Assembly: GCF_002205645.1 (NCBI RefSeq)
Contig: NZ_NIOF01000019.1
Span: 53,469-117,468 of the forward strand
Source: Roseateles aquatilis
GTDB taxonomy: Bacteria; Pseudomonadota; Gammaproteobacteria; Burkholderiales; Burkholderiaceae_C
Direction: 5' to 3'
DNA: 64,000 bases
Shown one piece after another: positions 55,236 to 62,452 of the stretch. A model generated the notes under the pieces. It had not been told where the DNA came from and searched no databases. It saw only the letters and a list, made by a program, of their open reading frames with translations. The position numbers and the translations under genes are program-made. Position 1 is the first letter of the stretch, and each line of letters opens with the position of its first letter.

Positions 55236-55909
55236 TCCGCGCCGCTCTGGCCGCAGCACTGGCCGGCGCCGGTGCGTGGTGGTGGGTACAGCGCATGCGC
55301 CAGGGCAGCACGTCTACCGGTGAGGACGAGGCGACCCAGGACACCGACGCCGCCGCGCCCATCTGGCAAATCGAGAACTACTTTTCCGAGAACCTGCCCA
55401 TGACCGAATCGCCTGACCCCGACGTGGCCGAGCGCAACGTCGCCGCGTTCCTGATGATGATCCGCACGGCCGAAGGCACGGCCGGGCCCAACGGCTACCG
55501 CACGATGTTCGGCGGCCGGCTGTTCGACAGCTACGCGGACCACCCGCGCCAGGCCAAGCAGTTCACCAACGGCGCCGGACAGCGGCTGTGGACCAGCGCC
55601 GCCGGCGCCTACCAGTTCATGGCCGTGTCGCCGATCCCCGGCGGGTCGACGCGGGTCAACACCTGGGACCGGCTGCAATCGAAGCTGGGACTTCCGGACT
55701 TCAGTCCCGAGAGCCAGGACGCGGCGGCCGTCGAGTTGATCCGCGAAGCCGGTGCGCTCGGCGACGTGCGGGCAGGGCGGTTCGACGAAGCTGTCGCGAA
55801 GGTCAAGAGCATCTGGGCCTCGATGCCCGGCGCCGGCTACGCGCAGCCCGAAAAACGTCTCGAGTCCCTGCGGCTCGCTTTCCTCAACGCTGGCGGGAGT
55901 CTCGCTTGA
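55232..55909 (+). CDS. Muramidase-like protein with membrane anchor
   Basis: A 225-residue protein with an N-terminal hydrophobic helix (MIRAALAAALAGAGAWWW). A lysozyme-like domain (about 65-225) has the motif MMIRTAEGTAGPNGYRTMFGG with the catalytic glutamate at about residue 78, then AAGAYQFM and WDRLQSKLGLPDFSPESQD. This matches GH24/GH104-type phage muramidases, which open the cell wall at entry or lysis. The membrane anchor suggests it is a virion membrane protein, as muramidases are in PM2-like phages. Confidence 0.8.
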   Translation: MIRAALAAALAGAGAWWWVQRMRQGSTSTGEDEATQDTDAAAPIWQIENYFSENLPMTESPDPDVAERNVAAFLMMIRTAEGTAGPNGYRTMFGGRLFDSYADHPRQAKQFTNGAGQRLWTSAAGAYQFMAVSPIPGGSTRVNTWDRLQSKLGLPDFSPESQDAAAVELIREAGALGDVRAGRFDEAVAKVKSIWASMPGAGYAQPEKRLESLRLAFLNAGGSLA

Positions 55910-56160
55910 ACAAGAATCACCTCATGGTCGCGGCCGGTGTCGTCGGCGCCGTCGTCCTGTGGCGCATGTACTCGCAGCGAGCGGCGGCGGCTTCGACGAA
56001 CGGCAACCAAGCATCGGGGCCGCGCTTGCCGGCGCTCCCCAGTCTGCCGTCGTTGCCGTCGCTGCCGTCGGTGTCGGGCGCGGTGCCCAACATGCCGGCC
56101 ATGCCAAAGATGCCTGACATGCCCTCGATGCCGTGGTCGCGCGGCGGGATGATGCCGTGA
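55906..56160 (+). CDS. Small membrane protein with Leu-Pro/Met-Pro repeats
   Basis: An 84-residue protein starting at TTG 55906, behind GGGAG, overlapping the muramidase stop. A membrane helix (LMVAAGVVGAVVLWRMY) is followed by two runs of P-x-x triplets: LPALPSLPSLPSLPS and MPAMPKMPDMPSMPW. An internal ATG (55924) would delete part of the helix. It overlaps the next GTG start by four bases. Confidence 0.6.
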   Translation: MNKNHLMVAAGVVGAVVLWRMYSQRAAAASTNGNQASGPRLPALPSLPSLPSLPSVSGAVPNMPAMPKMPDMPSMPWSRGGMMP

Positions 56161-56549
56161 GCACCGAGGGCATGGCCAAGGCCGTGGTGGTGCTGGGCGC
56201 GGTGGGCCTCGGCGCCTTCGTGCTGATGCGGGCGTTCAGCCTGGGCAAGGGCATCCTCAGCGGCGACAACGCGCTGACGCGCAACGCGCGCGACTCGGAC
56301 GGGAACAAGGTCGACGGATACGTCGGGGTTCCGGTGCTGGGCACGCTCGGCGCGGTCACGAACGAGGCATCGGGCGGGTATCTGGCGACGCTGGGCGGCT
56401 GGATCGGTCGCAACGCGTACGACCTGTTCAACCCGTCGCCGGACCCGAACACGCCCACGGCCAGCTACGACGAAACCGACCGGCTGCTGAACCGCTATCC
56501 GGCGCCCAACGCGCCGGCGCCCACCGAGATCTACGGCGGTTGGGGCTGA
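56157..56549 (+). CDS. Phage membrane protein
   Basis: A 130-residue protein starting at GTG 56157. An N-terminal helix (VVVLGAVGLGAFVLM) and a soluble C-terminus ending GGYLATLGGWIGRNAYDLF then a Pro/Asn-rich tail are visible. The overlap with the preceding gene supports coupled expression of a virion membrane set. Confidence 0.6.
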   Translation: MSTEGMAKAVVVLGAVGLGAFVLMRAFSLGKGILSGDNALTRNARDSDGNKVDGYVGVPVLGTLGAVTNEASGGYLATLGGWIGRNAYDLFNPSPDPNTPTASYDETDRLLNRYPAPNAPAPTEIYGGWG

Positions 56550-56586
56550 TCCAAGACACCGAGGAACGAGGGGGAGGGAAACGACC

Positions 56587-56784
56587 ATGAACAAGCTTCT
56601 GCAAATCCTGATCAATCGCGCCATCGAGCCCAGCACCTGGGCCGGCCTGGGCGTCGTCGCTGCAACCGGCGGCGAGATCGCCAAGGCCATCGCCGAGAAG
56701 AACTACGGCGTCCTCGTGATGGCCGCCGCCGGCGCGGTGGCCGCTGCGCTGCCCGAGCGCAAACCGAAGGGCGACAACGAATGA
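56587..56784 (+). CDS. Small holin-like membrane protein
   Basis: A 65-residue protein (MNKLLQILINRAIEPSTW) with two hydrophobic stretches (WAGLGVVAATGGEIA; YGVLVMAAAGAVAAAL) and a charged end. Such two-helix proteins next to muramidases often act as holins, but a structural role is equally possible. It overlaps the next start (ATGA). Confidence 0.55.
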   Translation: MNKLLQILINRAIEPSTWAGLGVVAATGGEIAKAIAEKNYGVLVMAAAGAVAAALPERKPKGDNE

Positions 56785-56903
56785 CGCTGATCGAGATCCT
56801 GAACAGCGCCGCCCTGCTGGCCGTCGTCGGACTGGCCATGCGAACCGAGTCGCGCCTGACGCGCCTCGAAACCCTGATCGAGACCATCCTGAAAGGACGA
56901 TGA
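56781..56903 (+). CDS. Tiny membrane protein (40 residues)
   Basis: MTLIEILNSAALLAVVGLAM followed by a charged helix RTESRLTRLETLIETILKGR. It has one short membrane helix plus a heptad-like tail, as in spanin-like or structural peptides. It overlaps both neighbours (ATGA). Confidence 0.55.
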   Translation: MTLIEILNSAALLAVVGLAMRTESRLTRLETLIETILKGR

Positions 56904-56971
56904 CCATGGCAAAGAAGAAGCGCACCCCGCCGCGCAAGTCGAACGGCCAATTCCGCAAGCGCAAGAAGTGA
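56900..56971 (+). CDS. Very short Lys/Arg-rich peptide (about 23 residues)
   Basis: MTMAKKKRTPPRKSNGQFRK followed by RKK: nearly half of the residues are Lys or Arg. ATGA overlap upstream and GTG overlap downstream support translation. It is likely to bind DNA, for example to condense the genome in the particle. If start 56906 is used the peptide has 21 residues. Confidence 0.5.
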   Translation: MTMAKKKRTPPRKSNGQFRKRKK

Positions 56972-57102
56972 AGGGCATCATTCCCAGCGGCCCGGCAGTC
57001 GCCCGCGAGGCCATCACGGTCATCGCGGGCGCCCTGTTGGCGGCGGCGATCATGTACCAGTTCCCGGCGGTCAAAGCCTGGGTCAAGCGCGCATGGGAGT
57101 GA
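56968..57102 (+). CDS. Tiny membrane protein (44 residues)
   Basis: Starting at GTG 56968, it has a helix AITVIAGALLAAAIMYQFPA and a basic end. The gene overlaps the preceding peptide and the convergent regulator's 3' end. It is the last plus-strand gene of prophage 1. Confidence 0.5.
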   Translation: MKGIIPSGPAVAREAITVIAGALLAAAIMYQFPAVKAWVKRAWE

Positions 57103-57481
57103 ACGGCACAACCACGGCGGATTGACGCGGGAGCGTCGCCGTCGTCGGGTCGTTGGCGCATCCGAAGTCGCCGGCGGCGATCACCCGAGCAAGCTCATGT
57201 TGCAGCCGCTCCACCTCGGCGCGAAGCATCGCGGCCATGGAAGCGTGCATCTGAGCAGAATTCACGGCCTCGGCGTCGACCAGCGACATACCCCAGCGCG
57301 TGAGCCAGAACAGCGATAGCAGGACCGGTCGGGGCGCGGAGTCCTCGCGGATCCAGCGCGTAACCGTCGCCGGCGTGACGCCGAGGGCCTTCGCGAGTAG
57401 CCGGGGCGCTGGCCGGCCTAGGTCATCGAGGATCTGGGACAGCTGCGGGCACTGCACGGGGGTCGGTAAACGGTTCAGCAT
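57083..57481 (-). CDS. Phage HTH regulator
   Basis: A 132-residue protein. HTH at LAKALGVTPATVTRWIRED (about 30-48), a hydrophobic helix region and an Ala/Glu-rich coiled-coil (MLRAEVERLQHELARVI). The plan resembles a Cro/repressor-type antagonist found in small phages. It reads opposite to the late genes from the right end of prophage 1 and may control the next element as well. The start 57481 is the first ATG. Confidence 0.7.
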   Translation of the reverse strand: MLNRLPTPVQCPQLSQILDDLGRPAPRLLAKALGVTPATVTRWIREDSAPRPVLLSLFWLTRWGMSLVDAEAVNSAQMHASMAAMLRAEVERLQHELARVIAAGDFGCANDPTTATLPRQSAVVVPFTPMRA

Positions 57482-57550
57482 GGCCCGATGTGTGTCGGCT
57501 TGTTTCTGCGGGGGCTGAATCCTACTTATCGGGGGGTCAGGTCTTGCGAA

Positions 57551-57570
57551 TTGGAGACAGCACACTCCAA
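57551..57570. promoter_or_regulatory. Palindrome upstream of the phage regulator
   Basis: TTGGAG (57551-57556) and CTCCAA (57565-57570) form a perfect six-base inverted repeat with an eight-base spacer. It is a candidate autoregulatory operator for the minus-strand regulator. Confidence 0.35.
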
Positions 57571-57635
57571 ATCGAACGGGAATCAGGTGTCGTAGGGGTT
57601 GACGTCGAAGCCTGTTATGTGCGATGCCGAACGCA

Positions 57636-57658
57636 TTTGTATGGTCACATAATGCACA
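57636..57658 (+). repeat. Middle attachment-like site between the two prophages
   Basis: TTTGTA-TG-GTCACATAATGCACA repeats the left site with 21 of 23 positions equal. It overlaps the end of the prophage 2 repressor gene (its last codons C-I-M-stop are read from the core). It would be the right end of prophage 1 and the left end of prophage 2. Confidence 0.6.
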
Positions 57659-57998
57659 TTGTCGTGCTTTGCTCAACCAGGGCCGGGATCGCGAAATAGG
57701 CGGCGCTGACGGAAGCGAGCGTGATCGCCGCCCCGCCACGAACTGCGTTTCCCAACACGCTCAACAGGCGTTCTCCCAGCGGCGTGTTGGCGTGTTTTTC
57801 GAGGAGAGCCTCGTGGATAACCGCGTCTACATCGAGGCCTGCAAGGTTCGCCATTAGTGCGCGGTACTCGATGCCGCATCCTGCCGCGCCGCTGCGCCAG
57901 TTGGCGATCTTCTGTGGCGCGACGCCGATCTGTTTCGCCAAGCGGTAGTCGTTGCCTGCGGTTTCGCTCGCACGGTCAATTAGGGTTTGCAGCAGCAC
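57645..57998 (-). CDS. Phage HTH repressor of prophage 2 with membrane tail
   Basis: A 117-residue protein starting at GTG 57998, behind GAGG. The HTH is NDYRLAKQIGVAPQKIANWR (about 16-35). The C-terminal part is hydrophobic (GGAAITLASVSAAYFAIP), as in repressors of Xanthomonas and Ralstonia filamentous phages. It mirrors the prophage 1 repressor in place and direction. Two palindromes lie just upstream. Confidence 0.75.
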   Translation of the reverse strand: MLLQTLIDRASETAGNDYRLAKQIGVAPQKIANWRSGAAGCGIEYRALMANLAGLDVDAVIHEALLEKHANTPLGERLLSVLGNAVRGGAAITLASVSAAYFAIPALVEQSTTMCIM

Positions 57999-58049
57999 GG
58001 TATGTACCTCGACAGTTAAAGTGAGCGCATGTATCTCTAAAGGTACATG
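57999..58049. promoter_or_regulatory. Operator candidates between repressor and early genes of prophage 2
   Basis: GGTATGTACC (57999-58008) is palindromic around TG. CATGTA/TACATG (58028-58033 and 58044-58049) is a perfect inverted repeat with ten bases between. A TTGACA box lies at 58118-58123, reading towards the ssDNA-binding gene, but the -10 is unclear. The remainder of the gap to 58239 shows no further feature. Confidence 0.45.
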
Positions 58050-58238
58050 TTCCTCTGAAGGGAATCATACGTCGCCATGAGCGACTGGCCTTCGGAGGTG
58101 GATCAGGGAGGTCCGGATTGACACAGGGGTCTGCCTTCGGGCTACCTGGCGCGAGTCGCCCCGAAAGGTGTGCCGGGAACCGCCTGATCACTTCAACCAC
58201 ACGCCTGGCTTGCGAGCCTGGGCCACTCGGAGTGACGC

Positions 58239-58544
58239 ATGCAATCCATCATCCAAATCCTCAAGCTGAACGAGCCCAAGACGGGCACCAGCGCCAAGAC
58301 GGGCCGCGCCTATGACATGCAGGACGCGGAATGCCTCCTGCTGACCGCAGACGGAGCGATCGACCAGGTCGGCGTGCTTCAGGTCCCGAAGGCGCTGCGC
58401 GACCAGGTCAAGCCTGGTACGTACACCGCGACGTTCGCGCTCAACGCCAATTTCGCGTCGCGCCGCATCGAGGCGGTGCTTACCGGCCTGGTGGCCATCC
58501 CGCAGCAGGCGCGCCAGGCGCCCGCGTCCAACAAGGCGACCTGA
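58239..58544 (+). CDS. Single-stranded DNA-binding protein (gpV-type)
   Basis: A 101-residue protein of the filamentous phage DNA-binding type (MQSIIQILKLNEPKTGTSAK; basic and aromatic residues within a beta-barrel pattern). It coats the viral strand and redirects replication to single strands for assembly. The first plus-strand gene of the inovirus, it ends just before the next small gene. Confidence 0.78.
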   Translation: MQSIIQILKLNEPKTGTSAKTGRAYDMQDAECLLLTADGAIDQVGVLQVPKALRDQVKPGTYTATFALNANFASRRIEAVLTGLVAIPQQARQAPASNKAT

Positions 58545-58546
58545 TC

Positions 58547-58693
58547 GTGAGCAAGGACGCGTACTTCCTTACGGATCAGGCGATGTTCTGGTTGGAGCGT
58601 GCCCGTGCGGGATCGCTCCAGGCGGGGCGTGTCTCCTTCTGGGAGCAGACGTGCCGTGATCTTGCTGCTCGGCTTATCGGCGCAGGTTGCTGA
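58547..58693 (+). CDS. Small inovirus protein (48 residues)
   Basis: Starting at GTG 58547, two bases after the upstream stop; MSKDAYFLTDQAMFWLERAR with a C-terminal GAGC. Amphipathic helix. Similar short proteins follow the ssDNA-binding gene in many inoviruses, but no function is assigned. Confidence 0.5.
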   Translation: MSKDAYFLTDQAMFWLERARAGSLQAGRVSFWEQTCRDLAARLIGAGC

Positions 58694-58694
58694 T

Positions 58695-58925
58695 ATGGCC
58701 GTGTGCGCTGTGCAAGGGCCTGGCGGCGTCGAGCTCACGCCGTTGCCGCCTGGTGCGCCCTGCGCCGGCATCGTGTTGCTGCAGCCCGATGACGTGCCGC
58801 CCAACCCGCTGGTCCTGACGTATGAGCAAGGCGCGCTCGTGTCGGCGGCGGTGATGGGCGTGTGGCTCTGCGCTTGGGGCTTCCGCGCCCTGTACAGCGT
58901 GCTCAACACCAATTCGGACGACTAG
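58695..58925 (+). CDS. Small inovirus membrane protein
   Basis: A 76-residue protein with a Pro/Gly-rich N-terminus (ELTPLPPGAPCAG). A membrane helix (ALVSAAVMGVWLCAWGFRAL) lies near the C-terminus. It begins one base after the preceding stop. The place corresponds to the minor coat pVII/pIX region of other filamentous phages, but assignment is not certain. Confidence 0.55.
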   Translation: MAVCAVQGPGGVELTPLPPGAPCAGIVLLQPDDVPPNPLVLTYEQGALVSAAVMGVWLCAWGFRALYSVLNTNSDD

Positions 58926-58989
58926 TCCGCGTGCGAGCCCGTCGACGCCGATAGGCGCGCTCGCTTCAACACCTCGGCGGGAGTTGGAA

Positions 58990-59184
58990 ATGAACAAGCA
59001 AATCGTTCGCGGCCTGGTGGTCGCTGGCGTCCTGGGTGCTTCCGGCATGGCCCATGCGGCCAGCGGTGATCCGGACATCTCGGCGGTGACGGCTGCGGCC
59101 GCGTCGATCGCCATCGTGGGCGTGGCCGTGTTCGCCGTGAAGGTGGGCATGCGCGTCTGGAAGTGGATGGCGGGAGCGCTGTGA
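58990..59184 (+). CDS. Major coat protein (pVIII-like)
   Basis: A 64-residue precursor. The signal peptide MNKQIVRGLVVAGVLGASG ends at MAHA (residue 23). The mature peptide of about 41 residues has an acidic start (ASGDPD), a membrane helix (AAAASIAIVGVAVFAVKVGM) and a basic end (RVWKWMAG). These are the three zones of filamentous coat subunits. An intrinsic terminator follows 20 bases later, as usual for this gene. Confidence 0.85.
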   Translation: MNKQIVRGLVVAGVLGASGMAHAASGDPDISAVTAAAASIAIVGVAVFAVKVGMRVWKWMAGAL

Positions 59185-59203
59185 GCGTTGCCGACTGAAG
59201 CGG

Positions 59204-59224
59204 GGCCCCTCACGGGGCCTTTTT
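59204..59224 (+). terminator. Intrinsic terminator after the coat gene
   Basis: GGCCCC-TCAC-GGGGCC followed directly by TTTTT. It separates the abundant coat transcript from the low-expressed adsorption and assembly genes. Confidence 0.85.
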
Positions 59225-59238
59225 CGTTTGGGGGCCAT

Positions 59239-59298
59239 ATGGGTATCTACGTTGTTATCGCACTGCTGGGGGGGCTATGGATATTGCTTCGCGATTGA
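59239..59298 (+). CDS. Possible very small membrane peptide (19 residues)
   Basis: MGIYVVIALLGGLWILLRD has one hydrophobic helix and overlaps the start of the adsorption gene in another frame. Peptides of this size could correspond to pVII/pIX-like minor coat proteins. There is no strong ribosome site, so expression is uncertain. Confidence 0.35.
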   Translation: MGIYVVIALLGGLWILLRD

Positions 59299-60647
59299 TC
59301 CGGTTCGCCTTTCTCGGCCTGGTCGTGCTGGTCTCTGCTGGCGCATTTGCGTATGGCTCGCTCGATAAGCAGAATATTCCTGCAGGGTACAAATATGCTT
59401 ATATCTCCACTACGTGGAATGTGAGCAGTCAGGCGATATATGGGACTGTTGCGGCAGCTTGCGAGGCCGCTGGTGGAGCTATCGGCGCTGCGGCTGGTGC
59501 CGGTGCTCTCGGCGCAGGCTCCGAAGGGTTTTCCTGTTATTACAATATGTTCCGTAATGGGAATTTCATTGGAACTGCGACCGCGTCTGTTATTCAGGTA
59601 TCCACGCCCGCAGAGCAGAAGTGTCCCACGGGCTCGACTGAGTTATCTGACGGGACGTGCGAATGCGCCTTAGGTAGCAGGCCCGCTGCTGGGAAGTGCG
59701 AGCCTTATAAATGTCCAGCAAAAGGTAGTTATCAGCCGGTAACCCAGCCTGACGTGAAGATGGGGAATGCAGGCGACAGCATGTGTGACGGTGGCTGCTC
59801 GTATACGCCGAGTCAGTGGAAAGTCGGTACAGATGGGCAGATTTGGGGCGTGTGGCCTTTTAAGTCCGGGGGCTCGCAATGCGGCGGGGCCAAGCAATCT
59901 AATGGTGCTTCTAGCGGTAGTGATTCTTTGCCCCCTGCCCCTGTGCCTTGCGGTGCGAATCAATGTCCCGGCCAGGTGAACGGTGTGGATGTTTGCGTGC
60001 CCTGTGCGTCCAATAAGACTCAAGGTCCAAGTACCTCGGCCAGTGGCGCCCAGCCTGGTGATCCGCCCAAGGATCCCAATGACCCGAAAAGCGCGGTTGT
60101 GGGGAGTAACCAGGAGACGGAATGTATCGGTGGCGTTTGCACGACGACCACGCGTTTTGTGGACGGGCATGGCAATGAGGTTGGCAGTAAGAGCGAGGAG
60201 CAACCCCGGGACGATTACTGCGCCAAGAACCCTAGCTCTCAGCAGTGCAAACAGAGTTCTTTTGGTGGTGCTTGCCAGGGCGGGTTTACGTGCGAGGGCG
60301 ACGCCGTGCAATGCGCGTTGGCCCGTGAGGTGTACCAGCGCAATTGTCAGTGGTTCAAGGACCCCTCCCCTGAGATGAAAGCCGCTGGTGACGCTGCTGT
60401 GGCCGGTGGTGCTCAGCCCGAGGGGCACCCTGGCAAAAGCGGCCAGGAGGTGGAGATTTCTCTTGCTGGCCAGCTAGATCAGCTGGATCGCCTTGGCGGC
60501 GGGTGCCCGACCGATGTGTCGCTGTCGGTGGTCGGTCACCAGGTCGTGTTGCCATTTTCTCAAATGTGCAGTTCGCTCAATATGGTCGGTCAGATTGCAG
60601 TGGCGATATGCCTGATCTGGGCGGCGATCATTGTGTTTAAGGAGTAA
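59277..60647 (+). CDS. Minor coat/adsorption protein (pIII-like)
   Basis: A 456-residue exported protein. A signal peptide (FLGLVVLVSAGAFAYG) is followed by a Cys-rich N-terminal region (about 20 Cys in total, e.g. CECALGSRPAAGKCEPYKC). A Gly/Ser/Pro-rich linker region lies near 205-270, a second Cys domain includes CIGGVCTTTT, and a C-terminal membrane helix is MVGQIAVAICLIWAAIIVF. The layout (N domains, linker, C anchor) is that of receptor-binding pIII proteins. Codon use is less GC-biased than the host. It binds pili or Tol proteins at entry; which receptor is unknown. Confidence 0.8.
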   Translation: MDIASRLIRFAFLGLVVLVSAGAFAYGSLDKQNIPAGYKYAYISTTWNVSSQAIYGTVAAACEAAGGAIGAAAGAGALGAGSEGFSCYYNMFRNGNFIGTATASVIQVSTPAEQKCPTGSTELSDGTCECALGSRPAAGKCEPYKCPAKGSYQPVTQPDVKMGNAGDSMCDGGCSYTPSQWKVGTDGQIWGVWPFKSGGSQCGGAKQSNGASSGSDSLPPAPVPCGANQCPGQVNGVDVCVPCASNKTQGPSTSASGAQPGDPPKDPNDPKSAVVGSNQETECIGGVCTTTTRFVDGHGNEVGSKSEEQPRDDYCAKNPSSQQCKQSSFGGACQGGFTCEGDAVQCALAREVYQRNCQWFKDPSPEMKAAGDAAVAGGAQPEGHPGKSGQEVEISLAGQLDQLDRLGGGCPTDVSLSVVGHQVVLPFSQMCSSLNMVGQIAVAICLIWAAIIVFKE

Positions 60648-60649
60648 TC

Positions 60650-60949
60650 ATGCCAATTTTCATAGTCGCGCTGATTGGTGCGCTTGTGCAAGCAGCCGGG
60701 ACGCTGGTCGGGCGTGTGCTGATATCTCTTGGCATCGGATATTTCGCCTATAAGGGCATTGATACGTCTATTGCGTGGATTCGCGATCAAGCGCTTGTGC
60801 ATATTGCCAGTTTGGATGCGAATGCCGTCCGTGCTGCGTCCAGCCTTCGGATTGGGCAGTGCATCAGTATTGTCAGCTCGGCGCTTGTGGTGCGTTGGAC
60901 GCTGAAGGGCATGGTGGGCGGCGTCGTGAAACGGATGGGGTTGAAGTAA
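60650..60949 (+). CDS. Minor coat protein pVI-like (DUF2523)
   Basis: A 99-residue protein with two or three hydrophobic helices (MPIFIVALIGALVQAAGTLVG, CISIVSSALVVRWTLKG) and an AYKGID turn typical of DUF2523 proteins in inoviruses. It lies two bases after the pIII gene and its stop overlaps the Zot start (TAATG). Confidence 0.75.
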   Translation: MPIFIVALIGALVQAAGTLVGRVLISLGIGYFAYKGIDTSIAWIRDQALVHIASLDANAVRAASSLRIGQCISIVSSALVVRWTLKGMVGGVVKRMGLK

Positions 60950-62085
60950 TGGCGATCACATTCGTTACTGGCATTCCTGGGCATGGGAAGACACAGTGGG
61001 CTTTGTGGCGGACTGTGCAGGAGACCAAGGCCGATCCCCGGCCCGTGTTCCATAACGGAATCAAGGATCTGAATATTCCAGGGTGGCAGGTCTGGAAAGA
61101 AGAGGAATGGGAGCAGCTACCTGCGGGGTCGCTGTTCGTGATTGATGAGGCTCAAAAGAAAATGGGCGTATTCGGTCGCGGCCAGGTGCCACAGTGGGTG
61201 CAGAACCTCGCCACCCACCGGCATTTGGGGCTGGATATTCTTCTGATCACTCAGAGTCCAATGCTGGTGGATTCGTTTGTCCGCTCGCTGGGGGATCGTC
61301 ACTTCCATATTGTTAGGAAATTCGGCACCTGGTACACGACGATTCACGAGTTCACGAATGGGATTAAAGATAACGTCCTAAAAAGTCGCTCCGGGTCTGT
61401 CAAGCATTCGTGGCGTTTCCAGAAGGAGGTTTTCGGGTGGTACACCAGTGCTGAGAAACATACCGTCAAGCGCCGTATCCCGCTGCGGGTGCTGATGATT
61501 CCTGTCCTTATCGCCGTTTTCGCTGCTGCGTCGTTCGTGGCCTATACCAGGTTGAATCCTGACGCGGCTCGTGCCCAGGTCGAGAAGAGCACCGGCACCG
61601 GCACCGGCTCGACGTCAGTTGGGGGTGGTCAGCCAGGTCACGCCACGGACGGGCGGTCGGGGCCAATGACGACGGCGGAATATGCGCAGGCCTACCAGGC
61701 GCGCGTGCAGGGGTTGCCGCATACGGCGCCGATCTACGACGACGTGACGAAGCCGGTGGCGGCCCCCTACCCTGCGGCCTGTGTCGCGATACGCGGTGAA
61801 TGCCGGTGCTACAGCCAGCAAGGCACACGGTTGGACGTGCCCATGCAGATCTGCACGCAGATCGTTGCTGGCGGCTTCTTCATCGCCTGGGACAAGCCGG
61901 TCGTTGCCGCCGTGTCCGTGTCGGCGTCGTCACCTGGTGGACCTGGCGATCAGCAGGTTGTGGCGCAGGCCACGGGCATTGTCGGAGTGCGTCCGCCTGT
62001 CTTCACCGATCCGCTTCCGGCCGTAAATCCGGATCTCGGCGCGCCCCCCCGAGTGCGTCCGCCACCGCGGGGAGCGGGCTCGTGA
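60949..62085 (+). CDS. zot: Zonula occludens toxin-like assembly ATPase (pI/Zot)
   Basis: A 378-residue protein. Walker A is GIPGHGKT (8-15), Walker B LFVIDEAQ (62-69), and the RHLGLDILLITQSP stretch (91-104) carries sensor residues. One membrane helix (about 180-200) and a periplasmic tail with Pro/Gly and a CVAIRGECRCYS cysteine group follow. It drives phage assembly and export across the inner membrane. The toxin name comes from the Vibrio CTX phage; toxicity is not implied. Confidence 0.88.
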   Translation: MAITFVTGIPGHGKTQWALWRTVQETKADPRPVFHNGIKDLNIPGWQVWKEEEWEQLPAGSLFVIDEAQKKMGVFGRGQVPQWVQNLATHRHLGLDILLITQSPMLVDSFVRSLGDRHFHIVRKFGTWYTTIHEFTNGIKDNVLKSRSGSVKHSWRFQKEVFGWYTSAEKHTVKRRIPLRVLMIPVLIAVFAAASFVAYTRLNPDAARAQVEKSTGTGTGSTSVGGGQPGHATDGRSGPMTTAEYAQAYQARVQGLPHTAPIYDDVTKPVAAPYPAACVAIRGECRCYSQQGTRLDVPMQICTQIVAGGFFIAWDKPVVAAVSVSASSPGGPGDQQVVAQATGIVGVRPPVFTDPLPAVNPDLGAPPRVRPPPRGAGS

Positions 62086-62160
62086 TCTCAAGACAAGCGG
62101 GGTCGCTCGATCTACTCCATTGGGCGCCGGGCCCTGCGGCACACGCCGGCGACGAAGGGG

Positions 62161-62263
62161 CCCCGCTCGCGGGGACAGGAGCGGACAGGGACACGCTCCC
62201 CGCGGCGCATGCAGCCGGCCCCGCCAGCAAGCGCAGCGTGGCGGGGGCGGCGCGAAGCGCCGC
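62161..62263. other. Hairpin-rich intergenic region of the inovirus
   Basis: There are three stems: CCCCG-CTCG-CGGGG (62161-62174), CCCCGCCA/TGGCGGGG (62219-62226 and 62239-62246), and GCGGCGC-GAA-GCGCCGC (62247-62263). The last two are adjacent. Such clusters form the complementary-strand origin and packaging signal of filamentous phages. The only long frame across the region has no coding character. Confidence 0.6.
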
Positions 62264-62305
62264 TAGATTTATTCCTAGGACACTTCAGAACACGAAGGGG
62301 GCCCG

Positions 62306-62452
62306 ATGCCTCGGATGCTCGATTCCATCGACGTTCTCTCGTTCGTCTACTGGCTCGCGTTCTTCCTGTCCCTGGCGACTTGGGGCTACGTGCTGTGGGG
62401 TGCGGCCAGGGTGTTGCTGCGGGCCTGCCGCAACGTGTCGGAGGAGCCCTGA
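62306..62452 (+). CDS. Small membrane protein (48 residues)
   Basis: MPRMLDSIDVLSFVYWLAFF followed by LSLATWGYVLWGAARVLL gives one long or two short membrane helices and a charged end. AAGGGGG lies about 6 bases before the ATG. No family recognised; it lies between the intergenic hairpins and the replication gene. Confidence 0.5.
   Translation: MPRMLDSIDVLSFVYWLAFFLSLATWGYVLWGAARVLLRACRNVSEEP

Larger units (their letters stand above)
45824..57658. mobile_element. Corticovirus-like (double jelly-roll capsid) prophage, about 11.8 kb
   Basis: The element is bounded by the 23-bp direct repeat at 45824-45846 and 57636-57658 (21 of 23 identical). The order is a minus-strand repressor, small early genes, an HUH replication initiator, a packaging ATPase, a PM2 P2-like capsid protein, several small membrane proteins and a muramidase-like protein, then a minus-strand regulator. 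It contains no tail genes, terminase, integrase or lysis cassette of tailed phages. Size and gene set agree with PM2-type tailless phages that have an internal membrane. Genes are tightly packed with many start/stop overlaps, so it looks intact. Confidence 0.82.
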
